Shown here: piece by piece, positions 37,106 through 44,001 of the stretch | Numbering within the stretch: the first letter of the stretch is position 1 | Layout of the letters: each line of letters starts with the position of its first letter | DNA from: Gammaproteobacteria bacterium | GTDB taxonomy: Bacteria > Pseudomonadota > Gammaproteobacteria > Legionellales > Legionellaceae | Direction of reading: 5' to 3' | Length of the DNA stretch: 44,001 nt | Assembly (NCBI GenBank): GCA_022600575.1 | Contig: JAHZKF010000028.1 | Coordinates: forward strand, 1 to 44,001 | The notes under the pieces: model-generated | What the model was told of the DNA's origin: nothing | Seen by the model: only the letters and a program-made list of their open reading frames with translations | Database searches by the model: none | Position numbers and translations under genes: made by a program

Positions 37106-39253
37106 GTGAGCAAAATCGTAAAGAATATACCTTTTGGTGAGCACACATTGGTGCTTGAAACCGGTGAAATTGCAAGACAAGCGAGTGGCGCTGTTTTTGT
37201 AAGTATGGGTGGCACACAAGTCCTTGTAACGGTTGTCGGACAATTAAATGCACCTGAGCGTGGTGATTTTTTCCCGCTTACCGTGAACTATCAAGAAAAA
37301 ACATATGCAGCAGGAAAAATTCCTGGTGGCTTTAATAAGCGCGAAGGGCGTCCCAGCGAGCACGAAACATTAACGTCTCGCTTGATTGACCGTCCTATTC
37401 GCCCATTATTTCCTGAAGGATTTCGAAAAGAAGTACAAGTGGTTGCAACTGTCATGTCACTGAATCCTGAAGTGCCTGCAGATATTTTAGCAATGGTTGG
37501 TGCGTCAGCAGCATTAATGCTTTCAGGTGTTCCATTCAAAGGTCCTATTGGTGGTGCACGTGTTGGTTATGCTGATGGGATTTATACGTTAAATCCAGGT
37601 AAAACAGCGCTTGAAACATCAGCCCTTGATTTAGTGGTTGCAGGAACCGAAGAAGCTGTCTTAATGGTTGAATCTGAAGCGTCTGAGCTGAGTGAAGACA
37701 TCATGTTAGGTGCGGTCTTGTTTGGTCATGAAGCAATGAAGCCGGTTATTAAAGCAATTCAAGAGCTTGCTGAAGAAGGCGGAAAAGAAGCTTGGGACTG
37801 GACAGCTCCGGCTAAAGATGAAGCTTTGCAAACACGCGTTGAGGCAATGGCTGCAGAAGACATCAGTGCTGCATATTTGTCTAAAGATAAAACAGAACGT
37901 TACAGTAAGCTTTCTGATATTCGTACACGTGTGCTTGAAGCCTTTGAGGCAGAAGAAGATGAAGCGATTACAGCAAAAGCTGTATCTGAGTGCCTTGCAT
38001 CATTTGAAAAAAACTTGGTTCGAGGTCGTATCCTAGATGGTGAACCACGAATTGATGGACGTGACCGCAATACTGTACGTCCTATTACGATTCGTACCGG
38101 TTTGCTTGATCGTGCACATGGTTCAGCATTATTTACACGTGGTGAAACACAAGCCATTGTTGCTGCAACTTTAGGTAATGATCGTGATGCACAAATCTTA
38201 GATAAGTTAGATGGCGAAGTGCGTGACCGTTTCATGCTGCATTATAACTTTCCTCCATATTGTGTTGGAGAAACAGGCATGATGGGCAGTCCAAAACGTC
38301 GTGAGATTGGACATGGTCGTTTGGCGCGCCGTGGAATTGCTGCAGTATTACCTGTTGCAACCGATTTTCCTTATGTGATTCGTGTGGTATCTGATGTTAC
38401 AGAATCAAATGGTTCAAGTTCAATGGCGACATTATGTGGTACAAGTCTTGCATTAATGGATGCAGGTGTACCATTAAAAGCACCTGTTGCAGGTGTTGCG
38501 ATGGGCTTAATTAAAGAAGGTGAGCGTTTTGCAGTACTAACCGATATTTTAGGGGATGAAGATCACTTAGGTGATATGGACTTTAAAGTAGCAGGAACTG
38601 AAGCAGGGGTTACAGCGCTTCAAATGGATATCAAAATTACAGGTATCACACAAGATATTATGGCAGAAGCACTAGAGCAAGCTTTAGCCGGTCGCCAGCA
38701 TATCTTAGGAGTGATGCAGAATGCGTTATCTGAGCACCGTACAGAACTGTCCATGCATGCGCCACGTATTGTGAGCATGAATGTGCCTGAAGATAAAATC
38801 CGAACCATCATTGGAAAAGGTGGTGCTACGATTAAGGCGCTAACTGAAAGTACAGGTGTGTCGATTGATATCGATGACAGTGGTGTTGTTAAGTTATTTT
38901 CACCAGATGGCGAAGCTTTGGCGAATGCAGAAGCACAAATTAAAGATTTAATTGCTGAAGTTGAAGTGGGTAAAACGTATACCGGGAAAGTCATTAAAAT
39001 CGTTGATTTTGGTGCATTTATTCAGTTGCTTCCTAATAAAGATGGGTTATTACATATTTCTCAAATTTGCGAAAATCGCAGTCAAAAAGTGGAAGAAGTG
39101 ATTCAAGAAGGGCAACCGATTACGGTGTTTGTATCTGGTATTGATAAGCAAGGCCGTGTGAAACTTGAGTGGAAAGACAAACCAGCAGCAAAAACAGCTG
39201 AATCTGTTCCAGCTGAGTCGGCATCTTCAGAAGCACCTGACGACGCTTCTTAA
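37106..39253 (+). CDS. pnp: Polyribonucleotide nucleotidyltransferase
   Basis: A 715-residue phosphorolytic 3'-5' exoribonuclease and RNA degradosome component. The first RNase PH domain ([32 protein letters not shown]) is followed by the helical domain (~220-310) and the second, catalytic RNase PH domain ([26 protein letters not shown]-like segment [51 protein letters not shown]). A KH domain ([20 protein letters not shown]) and an S1 domain ([20 protein letters not shown]) end the protein, followed by a short Ala/Ser/Glu tail. The start has AAGAGGAATG about 10 bases upstream. No strong terminator follows; see the inverted repeat at 39269-39300. Confidence 0.97.
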   Translation: MSKIVKNIPFGEHTLVLETGEIARQASGAVFVSMGGTQVLVTVVGQLNAPERGDFFPLTVNYQEKTYAAGKIPGGFNKREGRPSEHETLTSRLIDRPIRPLFPEGFRKEVQVVATVMSLNPEVPADILAMVGASAALMLSGVPFKGPIGGARVGYADGIYTLNPGKTALETSALDLVVAGTEEAVLMVESEASELSEDIMLGAVLFGHEAMKPVIKAIQELAEEGGKEAWDWTAPAKDEALQTRVEAMAAEDISAAYLSKDKTERYSKLSDIRTRVLEAFEAEEDEAITAKAVSECLASFEKNLVRGRILDGEPRIDGRDRNTVRPITIRTGLLDRAHGSALFTRGETQAIVAATLGNDRDAQILDKLDGEVRDRFMLHYNFPPYCVGETGMMGSPKRREIGHGRLARRGIAAVLPVATDFPYVIRVVSDVTESNGSSSMATLCGTSLALMDAGVPLKAPVAGVAMGLIKEGERFAVLTDILGDEDHLGDMDFKVAGTEAGVTALQMDIKITGITQDIMAEALEQALAGRQHILGVMQNALSEHRTELSMHAPRIVSMNVPEDKIRTIIGKGGATIKALTESTGVSIDIDDSGVVKLFSPDGEALANAEAQIKDLIAEVEVGKTYTGKVIKIVDFGAFIQLLPNKDGLLHISQICENRSQKVEEVIQEGQPITVFVSGIDKQGRVKLEWKDKPAAKTAESVPAESASSEAPDDAS

Positions 39254-39268
39254 AAAAATGTGCTTATT

Positions 39269-39300
39269 CTACCCCTGTGGCGTTAACTCATCAGGGGTAG
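39269..39300. repeat. 9-bp inverted repeat at the pnp/ankyrin convergence
   Basis: CTACCCCTG (39269-39277) and its perfect complement at 39292-39300 are separated by 14 bases. It includes the ankyrin gene's stop codon. Neither strand has a T run directly adjacent, although the minus strand has seven Ts about 10 bases further on. It may act as a weak bidirectional terminator. Confidence 0.5.
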
Positions 39301-41323
39301 ATGACGCTTCGTTGTCTGAATCATTTTGAAGTCGAGAGGCAAGTTGATTGACTTGTATGGTGGCATACTTTAATGCGTTAGCGTGATTGGACTGTTTTGA
39401 TAACGTGTCAATAATAGCGCGTAGATCCTGTTGGAGTGCAAGCGTCATAGAAGCATCATCTAAAGCAGCCACTGAAAGGGGTGATTGGGAACGCATTTTT
39501 AAAAACAGATCTAAAAATTTACATTTTTCTGTGAGATTGATGTTATTGACTAAGATTGAAGTGACTTCTAAGCACGTATCACCTATTTCTTTACAATTTG
39601 TACGGTATTTTCCATTTTTATCTAATAATTTAAGCTGTAGTTGATGCAGTGCTTCAATGAGACGTTTGAGTTGCTTTGTTTCGTTTAAATTGGCAATGAC
39701 TTCGGTATACTGGTTTTTTGCTGTGATAAAAGTAGTATTCTTATTTGAGTATTTTTCTAGTTCAGTCGCAATATGATGATGGCCTTTTGCTTTAGCAACC
39801 TCAATGAGTGTTTTTCCATCGTCAGTGAGTTGATTCATATCGACACCATGGCTCGCAAGTTTAAGAACGGTTTCTAGGTGTCCTCGAACAACAGCAATAT
39901 GAAGAGGCGTATAACCTTTCTCATTTTTTTTATTGAGGTTGACACCATGCGTTATGAGCTCATCAATGATGTTGATATGGTTATTGAATACGGCTAAAAA
40001 GAGAGGTGTCGAGTCGTTTTTATTGACCTGGTTTGGGCTGACACCTTGTTTAATCAGCGCTCGAAGTACTTGAATTTGCCCATTTTTTGCAGCGATAAAC
40101 ATAGCGGTGTAGCCTTGATGATTGGTTTGGTTAAGGTCGACGTTGTGACGAGCGAGTTCATTAATAAAGTCTACATGTCCTTTTTCTGCAGCAATACAAG
40201 TACACAATTCACCATAATTGGTGGCTTGATTCAGTTCCGTAGGCGTTAAATATTTTGCAAATTCAGCAATAAGGTTAGCGTGTCCATTAAAAGCGGCATG
40301 ACCAATGGTTGTTCCGCCTTTCTTATTTTCTTGTTTCAAATTGACATCATGCTTTATCAGTTCAAGCAGTACATCTATGTGACCTCTTTGTGCAGCGATA
40401 TGGAGGGAGGTTGTGCCATCATTATCTTGCTGGTTAAAATTTACATCATGTTTTGCGAGTTGTTTGATAAGCTCTACATCATTATTTTGTGCTGCAATAA
40501 AACTTAAATTAGTGTGGTTTATTGTGCGTTGTGCTACTTCCTTTGTAAGGGGAGATTCCACTTTAAATTGATTTAGAGTGCGCTTTAAGGTTGCCAGTTT
40601 TTTTTGCTCGGCAGTTGTTGTGAGCATTGTTAAGTTGAAAGCAGTATAGGCAGCGTTACTGAAAGCATTCATTATTTGTTGGGCAAGTATTTGAGTTGCG
40701 TTTGAATCAGTGAGCGTTGTTTTGAAAGGTGGCCAGGCAGAGATATTCATGAATACCCATTGTTTTGTATCAACTTGATAAAATAGGGCAATGGTATGTT
40801 TTCGATTAGATAAAATCATACCTAGGTTGTGTTCAAGCTTGATATTGTCATTTAAAATAATGTTCTTAAGCGTTGTTAAATAGTCGGTCAGTTCTTTTTC
40901 TGTATAAACAGAAGCTTGGGTGTAAAGGGTTGAGAGTCCCCCTTGTTTTTGAATTTCTTCTGAACTTGCAAGCTGAGACACTTCAGTCATATTGTTTTGG
41001 TCGAAGCTATTATTGAAGATATCTCGTTGAAGGTAAGGTTCTTGATAGAGTATGAGGCTGTCATAAAATGCACGTATTTCAAGATGTTCTAAATCATCAG
41101 GCGTTAAAGGTTGATGTTGCTTAACTTTCTCTTGGGTTTGATGAATGAGTTTATCTAAATTATCAGTTTGAGTAATTTTATAGATACGCCGGCTAAATTT
41201 GTCTTGCTCTCCCAAGAGATAAGCCTCTAAGCATCGCAACGTTGCGCCATGACAGAGGCCTTGTTCATCATCGGTATAGCCTAGTTTTTTAGCTAATGTG
41301 ACAAGCGCTTTGTGTTCTAGCAC
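39269..41323 (-). CDS. Ankyrin-repeat protein with N-terminal papain-like region (effector candidate)
   Basis: A protein of about 684 residues in three parts. Residues ~1-230 contain QGLCHGATLRCLEAYLLGE with Cys24, RKHTIALFYQ with His176 and WVFMNISAWPP with Asn193. This Cys...His...Asn/Asp order, with a strand between the last two, is typical of papain-fold proteases and inactive relatives. Residues ~268-530 are about eight ankyrin repeats (for example GTTSLHIAAQRGHIDVLLEL and GYTPLHIAVVRGHLETVLKL). Residues ~535-640 are helical, and the C-terminus is Asn/Asp/Ser rich. There is no signal peptide, as expected for a type IV secreted effector; the tail ends DSDNEASSTPDELTPQG, with the Glu-rich character seen in some Dot/Icm substrates. 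GTG 41323 is chosen because AAGG lies eight bases upstream; TTG 41326 is also open. Effector status and protease activity are inferences. Confidence 0.8.
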   Translation of the reverse strand: MLEHKALVTLAKKLGYTDDEQGLCHGATLRCLEAYLLGEQDKFSRRIYKITQTDNLDKLIHQTQEKVKQHQPLTPDDLEHLEIRAFYDSLILYQEPYLQRDIFNNSFDQNNMTEVSQLASSEEIQKQGGLSTLYTQASVYTEKELTDYLTTLKNIILNDNIKLEHNLGMILSNRKHTIALFYQVDTKQWVFMNISAWPPFKTTLTDSNATQILAQQIMNAFSNAAYTAFNLTMLTTTAEQKKLATLKRTLNQFKVESPLTKEVAQRTINHTNLSFIAAQNNDVELIKQLAKHDVNFNQQDNDGTTSLHIAAQRGHIDVLLELIKHDVNLKQENKKGGTTIGHAAFNGHANLIAEFAKYLTPTELNQATNYGELCTCIAAEKGHVDFINELARHNVDLNQTNHQGYTAMFIAAKNGQIQVLRALIKQGVSPNQVNKNDSTPLFLAVFNNHINIIDELITHGVNLNKKNEKGYTPLHIAVVRGHLETVLKLASHGVDMNQLTDDGKTLIEVAKAKGHHHIATELEKYSNKNTTFITAKNQYTEVIANLNETKQLKRLIEALHQLQLKLLDKNGKYRTNCKEIGDTCLEVTSILVNNINLTEKCKFLDLFLKMRSQSPLSVAALDDASMTLALQQDLRAIIDTLSKQSNHANALKYATIQVNQLASRLQNDSDNEASSTPDELTPQG

Positions 41324-41332
41324 CAAGGCAGC

Positions 41333-41357
41333 CTTAAAGTTGTTTGATTACTTTAAG
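41333..41357. repeat. 8-bp inverted repeat over the ankyrin gene ribosome site
   Basis: CTTAAAGT (41333-41340) and ACTTTAAG (41350-41357) are perfectly complementary with a 9-base loop. In the minus-strand mRNA the 3' arm runs into AAGG, the likely ribosome-binding site of the ankyrin gene. It could be an operator or a hairpin masking translation start. Confidence 0.55.
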
Positions 41358-41404
41358 TGTAGCTAAGTTGGGTCAAAACAAGAAAATGTTCCAACGAGCT
41401 GATT

Positions 41405-41944
41405 TTAGCGAATTAAATTTAAAAATTCCATGCGGCTGCTGGGGTTGTTACGCATCTCACCGAGCATTACAGACGTTGTCATGGTTGAGTTTTGTTTTTC
41501 GACGCCACGCATCATCATGCATAAATGACGCGCTTCAATAACAACGGCAACGCCTCGCGCACCAGTAATTTTTTCAATACAGGTAGCTATTTCGCTGGTT
41601 AAGCGTTCTTGAATTTGAAGGCGGCGTGCAAAATAGTCCACAATGCGGGCGATTTTAGATAAACCGAGCACATTACCATTGGGTAGATAACCCACATGAC
41701 ATGTACCAAAAAAAGGCAGTAAGTGATGCTCACATAATGAATACAGTTCAATATCTTTCACAATCACCATTTCACTCATATCAGAATCAAACAGCGCGCC
41801 GTTGATAATGTCATCTAAACTTTCTTGATACCCGCGTGTTAAATAACGCAGTGCTTCAGATGCGCGATGTGGCGTGTCTATAAGGCCTTCACGTGTAACG
41901 TCTTCACCGAGGTCTTCTATGATTTGTTTGAATTGTGTATCCAT
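41405..41944 (-). CDS. folE: GTP cyclohydrolase I
   Basis: A 179-residue enzyme converting GTP to dihydroneopterin triphosphate, the first step of folate/pterin synthesis. Zinc ligands are Cys71 and His74 ([10 protein letters not shown]) and Cys142 (HLCMMMRG), spaced as in E. coli. [20 protein letters not shown] and the [12 protein letters not shown] region are conserved. It is shorter at the N-terminus than the E. coli enzyme, which is common. AAGG lies eight bases before the ATG. It follows hinT by 22 bases and probably shares its transcript. Confidence 0.97.
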   Translation of the reverse strand: MDTQFKQIIEDLGEDVTREGLIDTPHRASEALRYLTRGYQESLDDIINGALFDSDMSEMVIVKDIELYSLCEHHLLPFFGTCHVGYLPNGNVLGLSKIARIVDYFARRLQIQERLTSEIATCIEKITGARGVAVVIEARHLCMMMRGVEKQNSTMTTSVMLGEMRNNPSSRMEFLNLIR

Positions 41945-41966
41945 GATGTTTGCCTTTATATAGTCT

Positions 41967-42308
41967 TTATCCTGGCGGCCAAGTCATTTGTCGGCCACCT
42001 AAAAGATGTGAGTGAATGTGATAAACCGTTTGTCCACCATGCTCGTTGGTATTAAAAACCAAACGATACCCAAAGTCTTTGAGGTCTTCTTGGGCAGCAA
42101 TCGCTTTTGCTGCAAGAATAAGCTTACCAAGCACAGCTTCATCGTCAGGGGTTGCATGGTTAATCGTTTGGATATGTTTTTTAGGAATCACCAAAATATG
42201 TGTGGGTGCTTGCGGATTCACATCACGAAAGGCCAGGAGTTCGTCCGTTTCAAGAACAATCTCTGCTGGAATTTTTCGGTCTATAATGCCACAAAACAAA
42301 CAGTCCAT
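41967..42308 (-). CDS. hinT: HIT-family purine nucleoside phosphoramidase (HinT)
   Basis: A 113-residue protein. The histidine triad HIHSHLLGG is at 97-105, with His99 as the expected nucleophile, and ILVIPKKHI and [15 protein letters not shown] are conserved. The N-terminal [16 protein letters not shown] is typical. The family hydrolyses adenosine phosphoramidates and aminoacyl-adenylates. AGGAT lies 8 bases upstream of the ATG. Confidence 0.95.
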   Translation of the reverse strand: MDCLFCGIIDRKIPAEIVLETDELLAFRDVNPQAPTHILVIPKKHIQTINHATPDDEAVLGKLILAAKAIAAQEDLKDFGYRLVFNTNEHGGQTVYHIHSHLLGGRQMTWPPG

Positions 42309-42343
42309 CGTTTATATCCTAAGTTAGGTTGGAATAAAGCGTT

Positions 42344-42349
42344 ATTATA
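42344..42349 (-). promoter_or_regulatory. Candidate -10 box for hinT-folE
   Basis: A perfect TATAAT on the minus strand, 35 bases upstream of the hinT ATG. No clear -35 stands at standard distance; TGCG immediately upstream is close to an extended -10. Confidence 0.45.
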
Positions 42350-42383
42350 CGCAAATTTGAGCGTGAAAAACTAGAAGATGTTT

Positions 42384-42412
42384 TTGCCTTTTGAGGGTGA
42401 TTTGCGCATAAT
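42384..42412 (+). promoter_or_regulatory. Candidate promoter of ppa
   Basis: TTGCCT (42384-42389), 17-base spacer, CATAAT (42407-42412), about 44 bases before the ppa start. It is divergent from the hinT promoter. Confidence 0.6.
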
Positions 42413-42455
42413 AACGAACTATTTAAACAGCACAACAATCAGGATGGATAAAAAA

Positions 42456-43001
42456 ATGAGTTTAAATGCTATAAAGGCAGGACGAGATGTGCCAAATGAT
42501 GTCAATGTTATCATTGAGATTCCAATGCATGCAGCCCCTGTAAAATATGAAGTTGATAAAGCATCAGGTGCTTTGTTTGTGGATAGATTTATGGCAACAG
42601 CAATGTTTTATCCTGCAAATTATGGGTATATTCCCCAGACCTTATCTGATGATGGCGATCCTGTAGATGTTTTAGTGGTTGCACCAACACCATTAATAAG
42701 TGGTTCTGTGATTCGTTGTCGCACAGTTGGCATGCTGAATATGACAGATGAGTCGGGCGTAGATGCCAAATTAATCGCAGTCCCTGTTGATAAACTTTCA
42801 AAAGCTTATCGCTCAGTACAAACACACGAAGACTTACCTGAGTCATTATTACAATCTATTTCGCATTTCTTTGAGCATTACAAAGATTTAGAAGAAGGCA
42901 AGTGGGTTAAAGTAGACGGATGGGAAGGCCCTGATGCAGCACGTCGTGAAATTTTAGAAAGCATTAAACGATATGAAGCAGAAGTATTAGAAGAAGCATA
43001 A
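42456..43001 (+). CDS. ppa: Inorganic pyrophosphatase
   Basis: A 181-residue family I soluble pyrophosphatase hydrolysing PPi, which drives nucleic-acid and protein synthesis. [40 protein letters not shown], the metal site [18 protein letters not shown], and the [20 protein letters not shown] end are all conserved. The frame is open upstream to 42378, but ATG 42456 with AGGAT ~10 bases upstream matches the E. coli N-terminus (MSLN...). Confidence 0.96.
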   Translation: MSLNAIKAGRDVPNDVNVIIEIPMHAAPVKYEVDKASGALFVDRFMATAMFYPANYGYIPQTLSDDGDPVDVLVVAPTPLISGSVIRCRTVGMLNMTDESGVDAKLIAVPVDKLSKAYRSVQTHEDLPESLLQSISHFFEHYKDLEEGKWVKVDGWEGPDAARREILESIKRYEAEVLEEA

Positions 43002-43005
43002 GGCC

Positions 43006-43032
43006 AAAAGTAAGGGGTCATCACCCCTTACT
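43006..43032. terminator. Bidirectional terminator between ppa and the TRIC-like gene
   Basis: Perfect 10-bp stem AGTAAGGGGT (43009-43018) and ACCCCTTACT (43023-43032) with loop CATC. On the minus strand it is followed by TTT; on the plus strand by GCTTTATCC. It serves both convergent genes. Confidence 0.75.
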
Positions 43033-43045
43033 GCTTTATCCATTT

Positions 43046-43705
43046 TTATCCATTGTAGTTTTGTCTATCTTTTCGTCTGTTCTTGCGTGTTTTTAAGCTT
43101 TCTGCGTAATTAAATTTAGGTACTTCAATATGAAGCCAAATAGCAAGAAGTCGGGTTAGAAAAATAGCGAGGACCGTGACAATAATATTGATGTGGTTGG
43201 CCACATTAAAGTGCTCTAATATGACATAAACGATGGCTCCCATGAGTGCAATAACGGCATAGAGCTCACTTCTTAAGACCAGTGGAATATCATTACACAG
43301 GATATCTCGTAGCATCCCTCCAGAAATCCCTGTGATTAATCCGCCTAAAATAGCGACGGTTGCAGGCATGTCATACGTGAGCAAGCGCTGTGTTCCAATA
43401 ATTGTAAATGCGGCAAGGCCTAAAGCATCGAGCACTAAAAAGAGCTTGGTGACACGGGTGAGTTCTGCAGGGATACAAATGGTTAGTAAGGCAAAACCGG
43501 ATGTATACAGTAAATAGTGGGGATGCGCGACCCATGAAATAGGATGCGTATTAAAGACAATATCTCGCACGGTTCCGCCACCGAGTCCTGCGACACATCC
43601 AATAAAAATAACACCAAAAAAATCCATGCGTTTGCGGCCAGCGGATATCGCGCCACTAATGGCTTCAACCGAGATACCTAAAAGAAAAATATAATGCAAT
43701 ATCAT
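43046..43705 (-). CDS. TRIC/UPF0126-family membrane protein (YadS/YicG-like)
   Basis: A 219-residue integral membrane protein with about seven helices arranged as two homologous halves. The duplicated glycine motif is visible twice: GLGGGTVRDIVFNTHPISWV near residue 40 and GISGGMLRDILCNDIPLVLR near residue 125. This is the signature of the prokaryotic trimeric intracellular cation channel family, with glycine or potassium-related transport proposed for some members. The C-terminal ~20 residues are Lys/Arg/Asn rich. The start ATG has no purine-rich ribosome site on its own strand, so the 5' end is less certain. Confidence 0.9.
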   Translation of the reverse strand: MILHYIFLLGISVEAISGAISAGRKRMDFFGVIFIGCVAGLGGGTVRDIVFNTHPISWVAHPHYLLYTSGFALLTICIPAELTRVTKLFLVLDALGLAAFTIIGTQRLLTYDMPATVAILGGLITGISGGMLRDILCNDIPLVLRSELYAVIALMGAIVYVILEHFNVANHINIIVTVLAIFLTRLLAIWLHIEVPKFNYAESLKTRKNRRKDRQNYNG

Positions 43706-43812
43706 GACAGGTGAGGGAGGAGAAATTTGTTTCTATTTTACGACTTTTTTTAAAATTTAAACAGTGTTATGTTAGATGGGACTATATATTTCATTCAGAT
43801 TAGGGAGAATCC

Positions 43813-44001
43813 ATGAAAAAAGTAATTATAGCAACAGCTCTTTTAGGTAGCATGAGTGCTATGGCAGGCACGATGGGCCCGCCTCCGCCAAAGCCTTTAC
43901 CGTGGCATTTTCATGCAGGCATTGGTTATGTTAATTACAACGATATGGTTGACCCCAATACCACGGTATTGCGAATTGCAGGTGAGCGAGATGTATTTTC
44001 T
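43813..44001 (+). CDS. Start of a secreted, probably outer-membrane beta-barrel protein (3' partial)
   Basis: The first 63 residues are seen; the rest lies beyond the window. A clear signal peptide (MKKVIIATALLGSMSAMA) has a probable cleavage after AMA. A Pro-rich stretch (GPPPPKPLPWH) is followed by alternating residues HFHAGIGYVNYNDMV, the usual look of a first barrel strand of an OmpW/OmpA-like outer-membrane protein. AGGGAGA lies seven bases before the ATG. A T/A-rich stretch with TATATT (43785-43790) may hold the promoter, but no matching -35 was found. The family cannot be settled from the fragment. Confidence 0.75.
   Translation, partial: MKKVIIATALLGSMSAMAGTMGPPPPKPLPWHFHAGIGYVNYNDMVDPNTTVLRIAGERDVFS

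Noticed and set aside
41333-41357. PmrA-type regulatory box before the ankyrin gene
   Set aside because: The tandem cTTAA repeats are not present at the required spacing; the site is an inverted, not a direct, repeat.

Overview
The window is a chromosomal stretch of a gammaproteobacterium with moderately low GC, most likely a member or close relative of Legionellales. The evidence is a 53-residue gene resembling the CBU_0585 family, an ankyrin-repeat protein of the type secreted by intracellular Legionellales, a split nuoC/nuoD, and the order rlmE-ftsH-folP-glmM-tpiA-secG-tRNA-Leu-nuoA..N-(MFS)-tRNA-fMet-rimP-nusA-infB-rbfA-truB-rpsO-pnp. I recall this order from Legionella and Coxiella but could not check it here. 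I see no phage, transposase, integrase, CRISPR array or plasmid gene.

Layout. Positions 1-2800 hold the 3' end of an unknown gene with a clear terminator, an unknown 206-residue protein, a thioesterase paired with the CBU_0585-like small protein, a roughly 160-bp palindromic repeat element and adenosine deaminase. Positions 2759-7151 (minus strand) hold an unknown membrane/coiled-coil protein and a complete cytochrome bd oxidase operon, cydP-cydA-cydB-cydX. Its two small subunits, cydP (59 aa) and cydX (31 aa), are easy to miss. Positions 7243-13285 are a housekeeping run: 23S rRNA methylation, FtsH protease, folate and cell-wall precursor synthesis, triose-phosphate isomerase, SecG and tRNA-Leu(GAG). 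Positions 13301-27732 are the 14-gene NADH:quinone oxidoreductase (complex I) operon, tightly packed and all on the plus strand.

Positions 27733-29919 are the least ordinary part of the central region: an unknown four-helix membrane protein, about 360 bp without an intact gene (hairpins and what looks like a frameshifted small exported protein), and an MFS transporter. Positions 29976-39253 are the translation/RNA cluster: initiator tRNA with promoter and terminator, rimP, nusA, infB, rbfA, truB, a convergent HAD phosphatase, rpsO and pnp. Positions 39269-44001 carry a large minus-strand ankyrin protein whose N-terminal region has a Cys...His...Asn arrangement suggestive of a papain-like protease, then folE and hinT, inorganic pyrophosphatase, a TRIC-type membrane protein, and the start of a secreted, probably outer-membrane, protein cut by the window edge.

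The core genes join two terminal parts of aerobic respiration (complex I feeding quinol to cytochrome bd) with the translation-initiation and RNA-turnover machinery. The points most worth following are the ankyrin/protease-like protein, the inverted-repeat element upstream of the deaminase, the unusual U1:U72 pair of the initiator tRNA, the broken small exported ORF near 28.5 kb, and the small-subunit content of the bd oxidase operon. I did not find a clearly new multi-gene system.
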